Shown here one piece after another: positions 11,134 through 22,148 of a DNA stretch of 64,000 bases. The position numbers were made by a program, and so were the translations under genes. The DNA comes from Botryosphaeria dothidea (lineage: Eukaryota; Ascomycota; Dothideomycetes; Botryosphaeriales; Botryosphaeriaceae): assembly GCA_011503125.2 (NCBI GenBank), contig WWBZ02000001.1, positions 4,774,001-4,838,000 on the forward strand, in the 5' to 3' direction. The first letter of the stretch is position 1; every line of letters begins with the position of its first letter. Under the pieces are notes generated by a model. That model saw nothing but the letters and a program-made list of their open reading frames with translations, had not been told where the DNA came from and did no database searches.

Positions 11134-14100
11134 ATGGATCAGGTAAGCAGATCTTCCTCCCCTCCTCTCTGTCCGCCGCACCCTCGCTCGCCGAGCTCCT
11201 TCGCATGCCCTGGTCAGCAGTCGGCTTACTCGAGCGCTTGCGCCGCCCTCCGCAGCTCGGCAGTGATATGCTCGTCGACGCCGAGTACGACGAGAAGCAG
11301 GACGTTGCCATAATCTCTCCCGACGACACCATGGACGAGGCCGAGCAGGAGCCCGACCCCCGCGCCGACGATTTCGACGCCATGAAGAAGCGCTTCATGC
11401 CGGAGATCGCGGATCTCGAGACCGAGGCAGAAGCCGCGCACACCTGGGAGATCAAGGAGTGGAGGAGTATGGCCCGCCGGGAGCATGGCCCCATCTTCAA
11501 GTGTGCCGGCCATCCGTGGCGGATACTGTTCTTCCCCTACGGCAACAACACAGACCATGCTTCTTTCTACCTGGAGCAGGGCTTCGACGAGAGCAAACCC
11601 CCCGAGGACTGGTACGCCTGCGTGCAGTTCATGCTGGTGCTGTGGAACCCCAACGACCCTGCCATCTACGTCCAGCACTCCGCGACCCACCGCTTTACTG
11701 CCGACGAGGGCGACTGGGGCTTCACACGTTTCGCAGAGCTGCGCAAGCTCTTCCAGACCTCGTGGGAAGATCACGATCGGCCGCTGGTTGAGAACAACTG
11801 TGCCAATGTCACTGCTTATGTCAGGGTCATCAAGGATCCTACCGGCGTGCTGTGGCACAACTTCATCAACTACGACTCGAAGAAAGAGACGGGCATGGTG
11901 GGCCTCAAGAACCAGGGTGCCACTTGTTACCTCAATTCCCTCCTGCAGTCCTTGTATTTCACCAACGCTTTCCGTAAGGCTGTCTACCAAATACCCACGG
12001 AATCGGAGCAGGAGCGGAGCAACAGCGCATACGCCCTGCAGAGGCTCTTCTATCAGTTACAAACCAGTAACGTTGCAGTATCCACGAATGAACTTACCGC
12101 CTCTTTCGGTTGGGATTCCAGGCAAATCTTCGAGCAGCAGGATGTCCAGGAACTGTCAAGAATTTTGATGGAACGCATGGAGGAGAAGATGAAGGGCACC
12201 GAGGCCGAAAATGCGCTTCCCAAGATGTTTGTTGGAAAGATGAAGACATACATCTCATGCATTAACGTTCCCTACGAATCCTCGCGCATCGAGGATTTCT
12301 GGGACATTCAGCTGAATGTGAGTGGTAATAAGAATCTGGACGATAGCTTCAGGGACTATATCCAGGTTGAAACCATGGATGGCGAGAACAAGTATTTCGC
12401 AGAGGGTTACGGCCTCCAAGACGCTAAGAAGGGTGTCATTTTTGAGAGCTTCCCGGATGTCCTGCACCTCCAGCTGAAGCGCTTCGAGTATGACTTCAAC
12501 CGGGATGCCATGATGAAAGTCAACGACCGTTACGAATTCCCAGAAGTCTGGGATGCATCCCCATATTTGTCTGAAAGTGCAGATCGCTCAGAGCCGTACC
12601 TCTATCACTTGCATGGCATTCTAGTCCACAGTGGAGACCTCAATGCCGGCCACTACTACGCATTCCTGAAACCCACCAAGGACAGCCCCTATTTCAAATT
12701 CGATGACGATCGCGTCACACGCGCAACAGTCAAAGAAGCTCTGGAGGAGAATTTTGGTGGCGATTACACGAATCTGGTCAACGGCAATAATCAACAGCGA
12801 AACCCTTACACTCGTACTTGGTCCACAAAGAGATCCATGAGTGCATACATGTTGGTGTACATTCGAGAGAACCGTCTGGATCATGTTCTTCTGAAGGACG
12901 AAGAAGTTCAGCCCCCTGCGCATCTGGGTATGTCAATTTGCGATTCAATTTTCCCGGGTCATTCTAACAGAGCACAGCACAAAAGTTCGCGGAAGAGCGG
13001 GCAGCCTTTGAGAGGAAAAAGAAGGAGCGCGAGGAGATGCACCTGTATCTTCATGTTTCAGTAGCCACCGAAAAGAACTTCACTGCCCACCAGGGATTCG
13101 ATGTAGCTCCGTGGTCCAAGGACGTTGAGGGTGACGCATCTCCGAAAGCTTATAAAGTCTTGAGGACCATGACGATCGCCGACTTCACGAGCCTCGTTGC
13201 CAAGGAGATGGATGCAGACCCTCAGTTTCTCCGACCTTGGGCTATGGTCAATCGCCAAAACGGAACAGTGCGTCCAGATGCGGTAATTTCCTTCCCCGAA
13301 ATGACTGTGGAAGAGGCAGCCAGCAAGTTTGGCACCAAGTCCGGAAACTTCAAGATCTGGATGGAAAAGACGGACGAAAAGGACGAGGAAGGCAAGCCTG
13401 TCTTTGGTGATACCCATGTTGACCTCTACGGGACCGCCAATAACAGACCGATAATGCTCTACCTGAAGTACTTCGATCCGGAACAGCAAACCCTCTTTGG
13501 CATTGGTACGTTCTATGCGGCTTGGCAGGACAAAGTCATGGACCTCTCCCCTCAGATTTTGAAGCTCGTTAACCTACCGGCTGGAACCAGCTTGAAGCTG
13601 TTTGAAGAAATCAAGTCGAACATGATCGAGCAAATGAAACCGAAGGTCACTCTTGCCTCATCAGAAATTCAGGATGGAGACATCATCACGGTCCAGAAGT
13701 CCCTATCAGAAAAGGAGACAGCCGCCATCTCAGCCACCGGCCGTTATACTGATGTTCGGGAGTTCTACGACTACCTGTTGAATCGAGTACACGTGCAATT
13801 TGCGCCAAAGGGTCAGACTGATAAGGAAAGAGATACGAGCTTCCATATGTGGCTGAGCAAGAAAATGACGTACGACCAATTTGCGGCCAAGGTGGGCGAG
13901 CATCTCAAGGTGGAACCGACGCACCTCAGGTTCAGTACAGTCAACGTCTCCACTGGGAAACCCAAACTACCGATCAAGAGGACGGCAAACTTGACGCTGA
14001 GTCAGATTCTCTACCCCAGCGCCTACCCGAACTATGGCAACGCACATAATCAGAGGGTAGACGCGCTGTACTACGAGGTTCTTGAGTATAGCCTGTCGGA

Positions 14101-14832
14101 GCTGGATCAGATGAAGAGCTTCAAGGTGACGTGGTTGCCGGATGGAATAATAAAGGAAGAAACGTACGATGTGCTCGTGGCTAAGAATGGAACGATGGAG
14201 GACTTGATCAAGGGCCTGGCCAAGAAGGCTGGACTGGATGATGAAACGGCCGCAAAGGTCCGCCTCTACGACGGTTCGAGCTATCGCTTCAAGCAAGAAA
14301 TTCCGAGGGACAAGGGAGCATTAAGCATTCACGAGTTTGCGACACTGTACGCAGAGAAGATTCCCGAGGATGAATCGGCGATCGACCAGGAAGCGGGCGA
14401 CACGATCATCCCGTGCTTCCACTTCGACAAGGAACCGAGCAAGTCTCATGGGGTCCCCTTCGTTTTCATTATTAAGGCGGTGAGTCTTGCTTCCAGCCAG
14501 GCGGCTGACACAGATGCTGACGCGCAGAACAGGGCGAGACTTTCCAGGACACGAAGGAACGGCTCTCAAAGCGCACGGGCATCAAGGGCAAGCAGCTGGA
14601 AAAGATCAAGTTCGCCCTTGTTGCTGGCACGGGTGGCTTCCCGAAGGCCGAATATCTTGAAGACGGTAAGCAATTTGGACCGGCGCATGGCCCTGTCATT
14701 CTAACGCGGGCCACAGAGGATGTCCTGTCAGAGAAGCTGGCCAGCCACCAGGATGATGTTTCGCTGGGCCTGGACCATGTCAACAAATCGCGCTCGACCT
14801 GGGGCAAGGCGGACTCGATCTTCATCAAGTGA
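11134..14832 (+). CDS. UBP15: Ubiquitin-specific protease of the USP7/Ubp15 type
   Basis: Exons 11134-11142, 11256-12927, 12978-14479, 14533-14665 and 14717-14832 give about 1143 aa, the family's usual size. An N-terminal MATH/TRAF domain (EIKEWRSMARREHGPIFKCAGHPWRILFFP) precedes the USP catalytic domain. The Cys box is GLKNQGATCYLNSLLQSLYF (Cys ~227) and the His box includes GDLNAGHYYAF (His ~469). Tandem ubiquitin-like folds fill the C-terminal half, which ends with LGLDHVNKSRSTWGKADSIF, as in USP7. These enzymes cleave ubiquitin from substrates; yeast Ubp15 acts on peroxisomal and cell-cycle proteins. Exon 1 is only nine bases (Met-Asp-Gln), set by frame and by a good GTAAGC donor. Confidence 0.95.
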
Positions 14833-15426
14833 TGAGACGACTGTATTGTTCGCGTGTTTCGGGAATCATTGCATAGGGCGCTGGATAATAAACGGGCGGG
14901 GATGGGATAGGGTAGGCGGCGTGACGATGACCTGGATTGTTTGCGGAACGACTTGATTAGCGATTCAGTTATGAAGGAGAAGCGGGGAGTGAAAGGGAAT
15001 CCTCGCTGCGTGCATAGAGAAGGCGTCCTTTTCCTCTTCAACCTCGTTCCCTCCCCAAGTTTTCACGGTTGCACTGGGCAGGGTCTGTCGCGGCGGACAC
15101 CTGCGGATTCATGTAGAATTTGGGCAATGGTATTTTTATTTTGCTTTAGTCGAGGCATAAAAGTCTGGAAAGGCCTCGGGTGTAGTAGAAACGGCAGGTT
15201 CACGATAGCTTAATCATCTCAGAAAGAAAGAAAGAAAAAAACATGTTAAGTCCGAGAAGAGCGGCTCCTCCGCCGTCACAAGCTGAGACGGATTGCCGGG
15301 GTTTAGCCGGGCGGTCCCTATCCCGACCGAGAGCGCGACACCTGTCCGCCAGGAGCTCCGACCACGACGAAGCTGGCACGACCAACAAGCGCCTCTCATT
15401 GCTTCCCCACGCCCACCGCCAGCAAT
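14833..15426. other. Intergenic region with an AAAG run
   Basis: About 590 bp between UBP15 and the p24 gene, both on the plus strand. It contains an (AAAG)n microsatellite at 15221-15241. No gene is seen. Confidence 0.6.
15221..15241 (+). repeat. AAAG microsatellite
   Basis: An imperfect purine run of AAAG units ending in an A-tract lies about 190 bp before the p24 start. It may influence promoter structure, but this is not shown. Confidence 0.7.
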
Positions 15427-16239
15427 ATGCACGCCGCGCTCCTCCTCTCGACCCTTGTGGCATTCTTCGCCGCGGCCGTGTCCTCGACCGCCCTCACGTA
15501 CAAGCTCGCTGCCAACGAGAAGTCCTGCTTCTTCGCCCACGTTAACCAAAAGGGCGCCAAGGTGGCCTTTTACTTCGCTGTGCGTTCCCTTGCCCACCGA
15601 CGCTCTCGCGGCCCCCAATTCGTATGAGCTGGAGGAAATTGGACACGCACGTCGGCAAGAGGGTCCGCGGGCTGACAGAAAGTGCAACTGCAGGTCCAAT
15701 CTGGCGGTAGCTTCGACATCGACTATGAGGTCGTCGGCCCCAATGAGTACAGCATAATGGAGGGCGCCAAGGAGCGCCAGGGCGACTTTGTCTTCACGGC
15801 CAACAACCCTGGCGAGTACCGGTTCTGCTTCAACAATGAGATGTCAACATTTGCTGAGAAGATTATCGACTTTGAGATTGCGGTAAGGACACCCTTTGCG
15901 AATATGGTGCGATTGAGGGCAGCGGCTGACAGGCATCACGCACAGGTGGAGAACGAGGAGGCCAGGGCAAAGCTTCCATCCAAGCAGGGCACATCGCCCG
16001 AGCAGACGTCTGTGCTGGAGGAGTCGCTCCTCAAGCTGTCGTCGCAGCTGTCGACCATCAACCGCAACCAGAAGTACTTCCGCACGCGTGAGAACCGCAA
16101 CTTCAGCACCGTCCGCAGCACCGAGCGCCGCATCTTCAACTTCAGCATCATCGAGGGCGTTATGATGGTGACAATGGCGGGCCTGCAGGTCTTTATCGTG
16201 CGCTTCTTCTTCCAGGGCGCGAGGAAGGGTTACGTGTAG
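15427..16239 (+). CDS. p24/EMP24-GP25L family cargo receptor of the early secretory pathway
   Basis: Exons 15427-15579, 15694-15882 and 15946-16239 give 211 aa, typical of p24 proteins. A signal peptide (MHAALLLSTLVAFFAAAVSS) leads into a GOLD domain. The domain has the two conserved cysteines (SCFFAH, YRFCFNNEM) and the GEYRFCF motif. A coiled coil (LEESLLKLSSQLSTINRNQKYF) and the conserved RNFSTVRSTERRIFNFS stalk follow. A single transmembrane helix (VMMVTMAGLQVFIVRFFF) ends in a short cytosolic ARKGYV tail. p24 proteins cycle between ER and Golgi in COPI/COPII vesicles and sort GPI-anchored cargo. The tail has a diphenylalanine-type signal but no dilysine. It cannot be assigned to a particular yeast Erp member by eye. 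Confidence 0.93.
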
Positions 16240-16989
16240 ACGAGTCACTGGCAAGTTTTGTTTCTACGACAATAAAGGCAGCGTTGTTTCTGCGTGGGTG
16301 GGTGGACAGGGCCCGGCGTTTTGAAAGCTCCGGATGGTCGATGGCAATTGTATCGTACATGAACAACATATTGGACTCAACATGCGCTGGGCCGAGAGGG
16401 TCGTAATTGCACTTTCCATGACAACAACGTGCCTCGCAGCTTGTTCGCGTCCTGGAGACTCCCGTCGTCTGCTAGAAATCGAGCGCGCCAGGCACGGGAA
16501 GACATGGCAGAAGAACAAGCCGAGAGTGTGTTCTGGAATGCTTCCAGGAGCAGAAACAGCCGTGCGGCACGTGCGAGCCAGCGGGACCAAGGCACGACGT
16601 CACTTGTGTGGCGCCTCGCCTCGCGCCCTGCCCAGCTATCAGCTCCCGAGCGGTGAACGCCAACGACTCCATCACGAAGTCGCGCATGTGGCAGAGGACA
16701 GGATTCACATGAGAAACAAAGCCCCCTATATCGCCTGATGGATCGCGTCCGCCCATAGGTCTTTGCTTCTTGCGAGCAACGTCGGGTCCCGAGCAACTTG
16801 TGAAGCCAACCAGTCCTTTGTACAATCGCCCAGCACGACCAATCCCATCCGGCCATGTTCTCGGCGCTGACCTCTACCCTTTACGCTCTCTGGCGCGACC
16901 TCTCAACCGATCATTTTTCTCCATATTTGCCCCAGGGCTACACTTCAACCGCTCGCCTCCCCTCATATCCCACTTCCTCCCCCATCACC
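16240..16989. other. Intergenic region
   Basis: About 750 bp with no supported gene. The next gene's frame is open back to an ATG at 16855, so the last 135 bases could be coding if that start is used. Confidence 0.5.
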
Positions 16990-18201
16990 ATGGAGTTCAC
17001 TCCCTCTCCATACGACGTGCAACGCACCCGTCTCCTCCTCCACCGTGGAATCGGCGTTCCTGTTGAGATTGCCGACCTGATCATTGACGCCGCCCAATAC
17101 TGGCCCGCCGCCACCGGCACTACCACTGCCGTCGGCCCCGCCGTCCTGCGCCCAGCCGGCCCGGGAAGAGGCCGGCAGGGAGAAGTCCTTGCTAGGAGAA
17201 GCAGGAGTGCTATCGTGAGGGCTAGCGATACAGGAAGAAACAAGGCCGCGCAGTTGGTCGTCGTCACAGGCGCGGTCCCCGGGGATGGGAGTTTGGGCGG
17301 ACGCGGCCGGGGGTGGGAAGGCTTGAGAAAGGTGAAAGTGAGGAGCATGAAATGGTGGGTGAAGAGTAGGGATCAAGGCTGGGTGAGCGAGGGCTCCGCG
17401 ACCACTGGTAAGTCACAACTCATTCCTTCGATTAGCGGCCCTTCGGGATATTCTAAAGTCATCGGCCACTTAAGCCGCACTCCTCAGCATGCTTGGAGGC
17501 TCGGAGATGGTTGTTTTGAAAGAGCTTGGGTCAAGATACATGCCGTCCAGACCAGCCGCTGAACCCTCACATCCCCAGCTTCTGACTGACTCCTTGTTTC
17601 CAGGGACATACTTTGGCTCATCCTCTTGGTTTGATGCCTGCATCCTACGTCCTCTTTCTCCTTCCGATCCCCGGCCGCCAATCACCCCCGAGACGGCCGC
17701 CCGTATCGAGAAGCTCATCCAGCGTTCTGGGCCTCCTTCCTCATCAGAAACCTTCCCCACCTTCCTCGTTGGCAATCTCCTCTCGACTGACCCTGAGGAT
17801 GCGCGCAGCCTCTTCCGCTCGCTTGGCTGGGATTTTGTCGAGCGCGTTGAACGCGTTGAGGTCGATGGGGAGGTCGGTGAGCGCCGGGGTCTGGTCTGGA
17901 AGCTTCAGTCGAACTTGGTGGCCTGCAAGGAGTATCTTGTGCACGGCGGCGAGTGGCGACGGACTGGAGAGCAGGGGGAAGGCGAGCAAGAAAGCGACTG
18001 TGGGAGTGGCGATGGTTTGGGCTTCATGGATCTCATGAAGGCGGGGGATAGGGTGGGTATATGGGCGAGGGCCATGGTAAGTTTTCTGTTTGTGGGCGTG
18101 GTTCCCGAAGGTCAGTTTACTGACTTGAGATTTGATACCAGTTTCCCGGGTGGGTGAACGACGTTGAGGATGTGAAAGTCGAGATCAGGTATTCTGTCTG
18201 A
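16990..18201 (+). CDS. Conserved fungal protein of unknown function
   Basis: Exons 16990-17407, 17604-18076 and 18142-18201 give about 316 aa. The protein opens with PSPYDVQRTRLLLHRGIGVP and VEIADLIIDAAQYWP, has a KWWVKSRDQGWVSE segment spliced to TYFGSSSWFDACI, and ends RAMFPGWVNDVEDVKVEI. I know this three-part pattern (DVQR..., SRDQGW...SSSWFDA, ARAxFPGW) from unnamed Pezizomycotina proteins, but not its function. No signal or membrane segment is seen. Intron 1 (196 bp) is longer than usual here; the bases within it do not add a frame-compatible exon. An ATG at 16855 would add 45 residues. Seen: the motifs and frame. Inferred: that it is one protein. Confidence 0.72.
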
Positions 18202-18837
18202 GGTAATGGCAGTATGACCGAGCACAAAACACCGAGGTAACAGATGAGAAAATTCTCAACAATTCTCACTCAGTTAGGCCATGATTTCGGGGGGTATCAA
18301 GCGACCCGAAGATGGCCGCTCAAGTTCAGGCACGAAGGGAATCTCCCACCACAAGCCAGGCCAAGGCTTAGACTGCCACCTGACATGTCATTGTCCACGT
18401 ACAGTCGGAGACGTCAACCTAGGTCATGACATCCGCAGAGCGTGAATATGGGAGAATATGATAGCAACAAAAGACATAGTTCGGAAGCTCGGGCCACCGT
18501 TTAGCTTGCGCATCGGCCTTCCAATAAGGCACAGATTCGGAGGATATCAATCGGATTGGCCTATGTTACATGATGTTGCCCAACTACATTTGATTTCTGA
18601 GTCGTGAGCTACTATGGCTCTCGTAAATCACTTGACACATCCCACTTCAACACTCACAGTATTCCCCATGACCAAAGACTGTAGCCAAAAGCTAGGTGTT
18701 ATTGTTTTCCAAAAGGAGTCTACGTGTAATCGTGCGTACAGTTTTACCCAATCCACAGACCCGTGCCTCCCTTCCTCTTAACGCCATGCAATGCCGGTCA
18801 TAGACTATCACCCACCACCAGTACGCCCGGCTTCGTC
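18202..18837. other. Convergent intergenic region
   Basis: About 640 bp between the 3' ends of the unknown gene (+) and the APC/C gene (-). No coding signal was found. Confidence 0.6.
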
Positions 18838-20762
18838 TCAGCCCTCGTCTTCGTCCACCACCATACTGTCCGCCACCACTTCCTGCATCGAGTCTTCTAT
18901 CTCTCGTATCCTCCGCCGTCGTTGATTCCGCCGCCGCACCTCCACTTTGCTTCCCCGCAACCTCCTCTCCACTTCCTCCTCCTCGCTCTGTGCCATGAGA
19001 TCTACACTCTCCACGGCCTCAAGGGCGCGATTAAGCAAGTCCGTCGATATTGGGTCTTGAGGGCTGACAGCCAATGCTTCATGTAACGCAAGCACCGCCT
19101 CCCACGCTCGGCCCATCTCGAGCAGCACAAGTCCTTTTGAGCAGAAAACGCCGGCGTCTTTGCCCCCCTGACGCAGCACTTCGTCAAAGGCAGCGAGGGC
19201 TTCACTGTGATTCTGTGCGCGACGGTGGGCGTGGCCAAGGTTGGTGCGGGTTGCAAGAATAGATGGCGATGCAGGGGCGAGGGAAAGTTGTTCCGAGAGG
19301 GTAAGGGCCAGAGTAAACATTTTGATGGCGAAAGGCAGGTGATCCTGATGATAAAATACAACGCCGAGTTCATTGAGAAGGAGCGGATCCGTCTTACAGA
19401 GACCATACGCCGTATTGAGGTACTCGTGAGCTAGGGAGAGATTGTTGAGTTGAAGATTCTGCATTCCCAAAAAGAGCTGAGGCAGGTGAGTTCCTTGAAA
19501 GAGACGAGCGGCGGTGGAATACGCTGATATCGCTTGGTCGTGTTCCCCTTCGGCAGCAAAGGTATGGGCAAACCCGATCCAGGCAGGGCCAAAATGAGGA
19601 TCCATCATAGAGGCTTTCGAGAAGAAGCGGCGCGCATCAGCTATCCGGCCGATAGTCAGATAGTAGACTCCAATGGCAAGCCACGAAGTCGGCTCCTCAG
19701 GATGGGTGTCGGCGAGGTCGTGTGAGAGTAGAAAGAGTTCGTTTTTATTGTTGAGCTCGTGGAGACAGGCTAGGTGCACAGGCATGGTAGAGAAGTTGTA
19801 TTTGTCTTTCTGAAGAATAGACGAGGTGAGAGAAAGCGCTTCGCTGAAGCGGCATTGGGTGAAGAGCTGTTCGGCCTTGGAAAGGAGGATATCAGGGTTG
19901 CTGGCAAGGTTGTAGTGGGTCGACAAGGTCTCAACAGCAGCCGTGAACTCGTCGGGATTCTTGTACTTTGACAAGCGGGTCATGTAGAGCATCTTGGTGA
20001 ACTCGGCAGCCTCCTGCGCGGACGACGGATCGCCGGCCGTGACGGTCTCGAAATTGAGGGAGTCGAGAAAGTGCAACTCCTCCTCGGGCGACATGAGCGA
20101 GTTCTTCATGAGCTGGTCAAAGGCCTCGAAGCATTGGACATCGATGCGCACGGCGTCCTTGTAGCATTCCTTGGCGCGGTCGAAGGCGTTCTGCTTTGCA
20201 TAGCACACGCCGCGCAAGTAACACATGCAAGCCTCAGCCTTGATATTGGATATGTCTTCGCGCTCGCGCTCCTCGCTGCGGTCGACGCGGTCACTGCGCA
20301 GTCCTTTTGCGTGGTGCTGTCGGGCGGGGCCGTTGCGCATGTTGGCGTCAACATGCTGCAGCTTCTTACGGGCGCTATCGGGTGCGGCGACGAGGTGGAC
20401 GGGGTTCTTGTCGCCGAGGATCTGCATGGCGTCGTCGAACTTGGCCTGCTTTATGGAGCAGTGGGCCAGCAGATAGCGGCATGCCGGGCTGCTCTGGTGG
20501 GCGTCTGTCTTGGAGACGAAGCGCGAGAGGATGCTCTGGGCCCGGGCATAGTTGCCGGTGGTAAAGTGCACCTGGGCAAGCCAGAAGGCATCGCGGTCGT
20601 TGTCTGCTCCGGGCGAGGTCAGGGCACAGCGCGCGCGGGGGGCTTTGGGTGGGTGTGGTTCGTACTGGTGATTGCGAGGAGCTTGTCGCCGATGAAGATT
20701 GCCGACTCGTACTGGTGTTTGTTCAGGGCGTCCAGGCGCCAGTCGCGCAGGAATTGCTCCAT
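18838..20762 (-). CDS. CDC16: Anaphase-promoting complex subunit 6 (Cdc16/Cut9), TPR protein
   Basis: Exons 20762-20666 and 20603-18838 give about 620 aa. The N-terminus MEQFLRDWRLDALNKHQYES is the conserved Cdc16 start, and the splice at LAIT-NNDRDAFWLAQVHF restores the first TPR. At least ten TPR-like helical pairs follow, including MYMTRLSKYKNP, EEPTSWLAIGVYYLTIGR, FGPAWIGFAHTFAAEGEHDQ and LLNELGVVFYHQ. The C-terminus is basic then acidic. Cdc16 is a scaffold of the APC/C ubiquitin ligase that triggers anaphase by marking securin and cyclin B. The intron is 62 bp with a CTGAC branch site. The gene is divergent from Yju2. Confidence 0.95.
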
Positions 20763-21113
20763 ATGCGCGGGTGGATGCCGGGTTCGCGCGGAGCCATGGA
20801 GGGGAGCTCGAGCGGGCTGGGAGTGTTTTGGTGTTGTAGAGATCAACAACAAGCCACAGCTGCCCGCCGCCACCCGACCACCGCCGCGCCTCGGCCCTAC
20901 CCGGCGCCGACGTAGGGCTGAGCCAAGCCTGTCCGACCCTTGACCCCAGCGTCGTTCGCCGCCGCCGCTCCTCCAACCTGCCCTCCGCCTTTCGCCATCC
21001 GCTTTTCGCCCTCCGCCTTCCGCCTTCGAACGAACCTTCCAGGCTGTCCGCCTACGCCACCTCCCGTCCGCTCCAGCACCTGTCTCCGCCCTCCAGCCTA
21101 GGGAACTGCCGCC
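20763..21113. other. Short divergent promoter between CDC16 and YJU2
   Basis: 351 bp of GC- and CT-rich DNA separate the two start codons, so the two genes probably share a bidirectional promoter. No TATA box is evident. Confidence 0.6.
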
Positions 21114-22148
21114 ATGTCCGAGCGAAAGGTCCTGACCAAGTACTGTATGCTTTCCCACCTCCCACCTACCTTTGACCACTGCTAACGCTTGCAGACCCTC
21201 CGGACTTTGATCCAAGCAAGATCACCCGCACCAAGAAGCCCAAGGATGCCGGTCCCAAGGTCCAGACCGTCCGCTTAATGGCCCCCTTCGGCATGAAGTG
21301 CATAGCCTGTGGCGAGTTCATCTACAAGGGAAGAAAATTCAACGCGAGGAAAGAGACGACCGATGAGACCTATTATGCCATTAAGATATATCGTTTCTAC
21401 ATCAGGTAAGTTTTTACGCGTCTGCAGAGATGTCAAATCATTTACTGACACATGAACAGATGCACAAGGTGCTCTGCAGAGATTACGTTCAAGACTGACC
21501 CTAAACACATGGTATGTCGTTCATGCTTCCTTTCTCTGCGGTCTCAGTTTCCCCTTTAGAGTGTCTCTTTCGCTGACCATGCCAATCCTGCAGGACTACG
21601 AATGTGAGCGAGGTGCAAAACGGAATTTCGAACCATGGAGAGAGGAGAAGCTTGCGCAGGAGACAGACGAGGAACGACTGGATCGTCTTGAGCGCGAAGA
21701 GGCTGAACGTGATGCCATGGCCGAGCTGGAGACGAAGACACTGGACGCGAAGACCGAGATGGCCATTGCCGACGCCCTGGACGAGATTCGCACCAGGAAC
21801 GCTAGGATCGAGAGAGGCGAGTTCGCCGCCGAGGCTAGAGTAGAGAAGGACCCACGTGATGCGGAAAGGGAAAGGCAAGAGAAGGAAGACGAAGAGGCCG
21901 CAAGGCGCGCCTTTGAGACAGCCAACGGCGAACGTGTGCGCAGACTAGATGAGACTGCTGGTGCCGACGAACCGGCTGTGGCGTCGTCGTCTTCTTCTTC
22001 TTCTGCTGCTGCCGCCGCCGCCGCTGTTGCTACTTGCGCCGCCGCAGACTCTGCCGCCATGCCTCCACCGACATTTAAGAGGACTGTCAAGAAGAAGAAA
22101 GATCTCAGTGCCGCGCTAGGTATAAAGAAGAAGCCATCGTTGGTCTAA
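21114..22148 (+). CDS. YJU2: Pre-mRNA splicing factor Yju2/Cwf16 (CCDC94 family)
   Basis: Exons 21114-21144, 21195-21405, 21460-21511 and 21594-22148 give 282 aa. [20 protein letters not shown] is the hallmark N-terminus that enters the spliceosome active site. A zinc-binding pair follows ([19 protein letters not shown] and [14 protein letters not shown]). A long charged helix and a poly-Ser/poly-Ala stretch (about residues 226-245) lie before the basic [15 protein letters not shown] end. Yju2 helps Prp2/Cwc25 start the first transesterification step. The three introns near the 5' end are all in phase with the known domain. The homopolymer stretch is coded by TCT/GCC repeats. Confidence 0.95.

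Noticed and set aside
20071..20943. 290-aa plus-strand frame
   Set aside because: Antisense shadow of the CDC16 gene, whose TPR protein is unmistakable.
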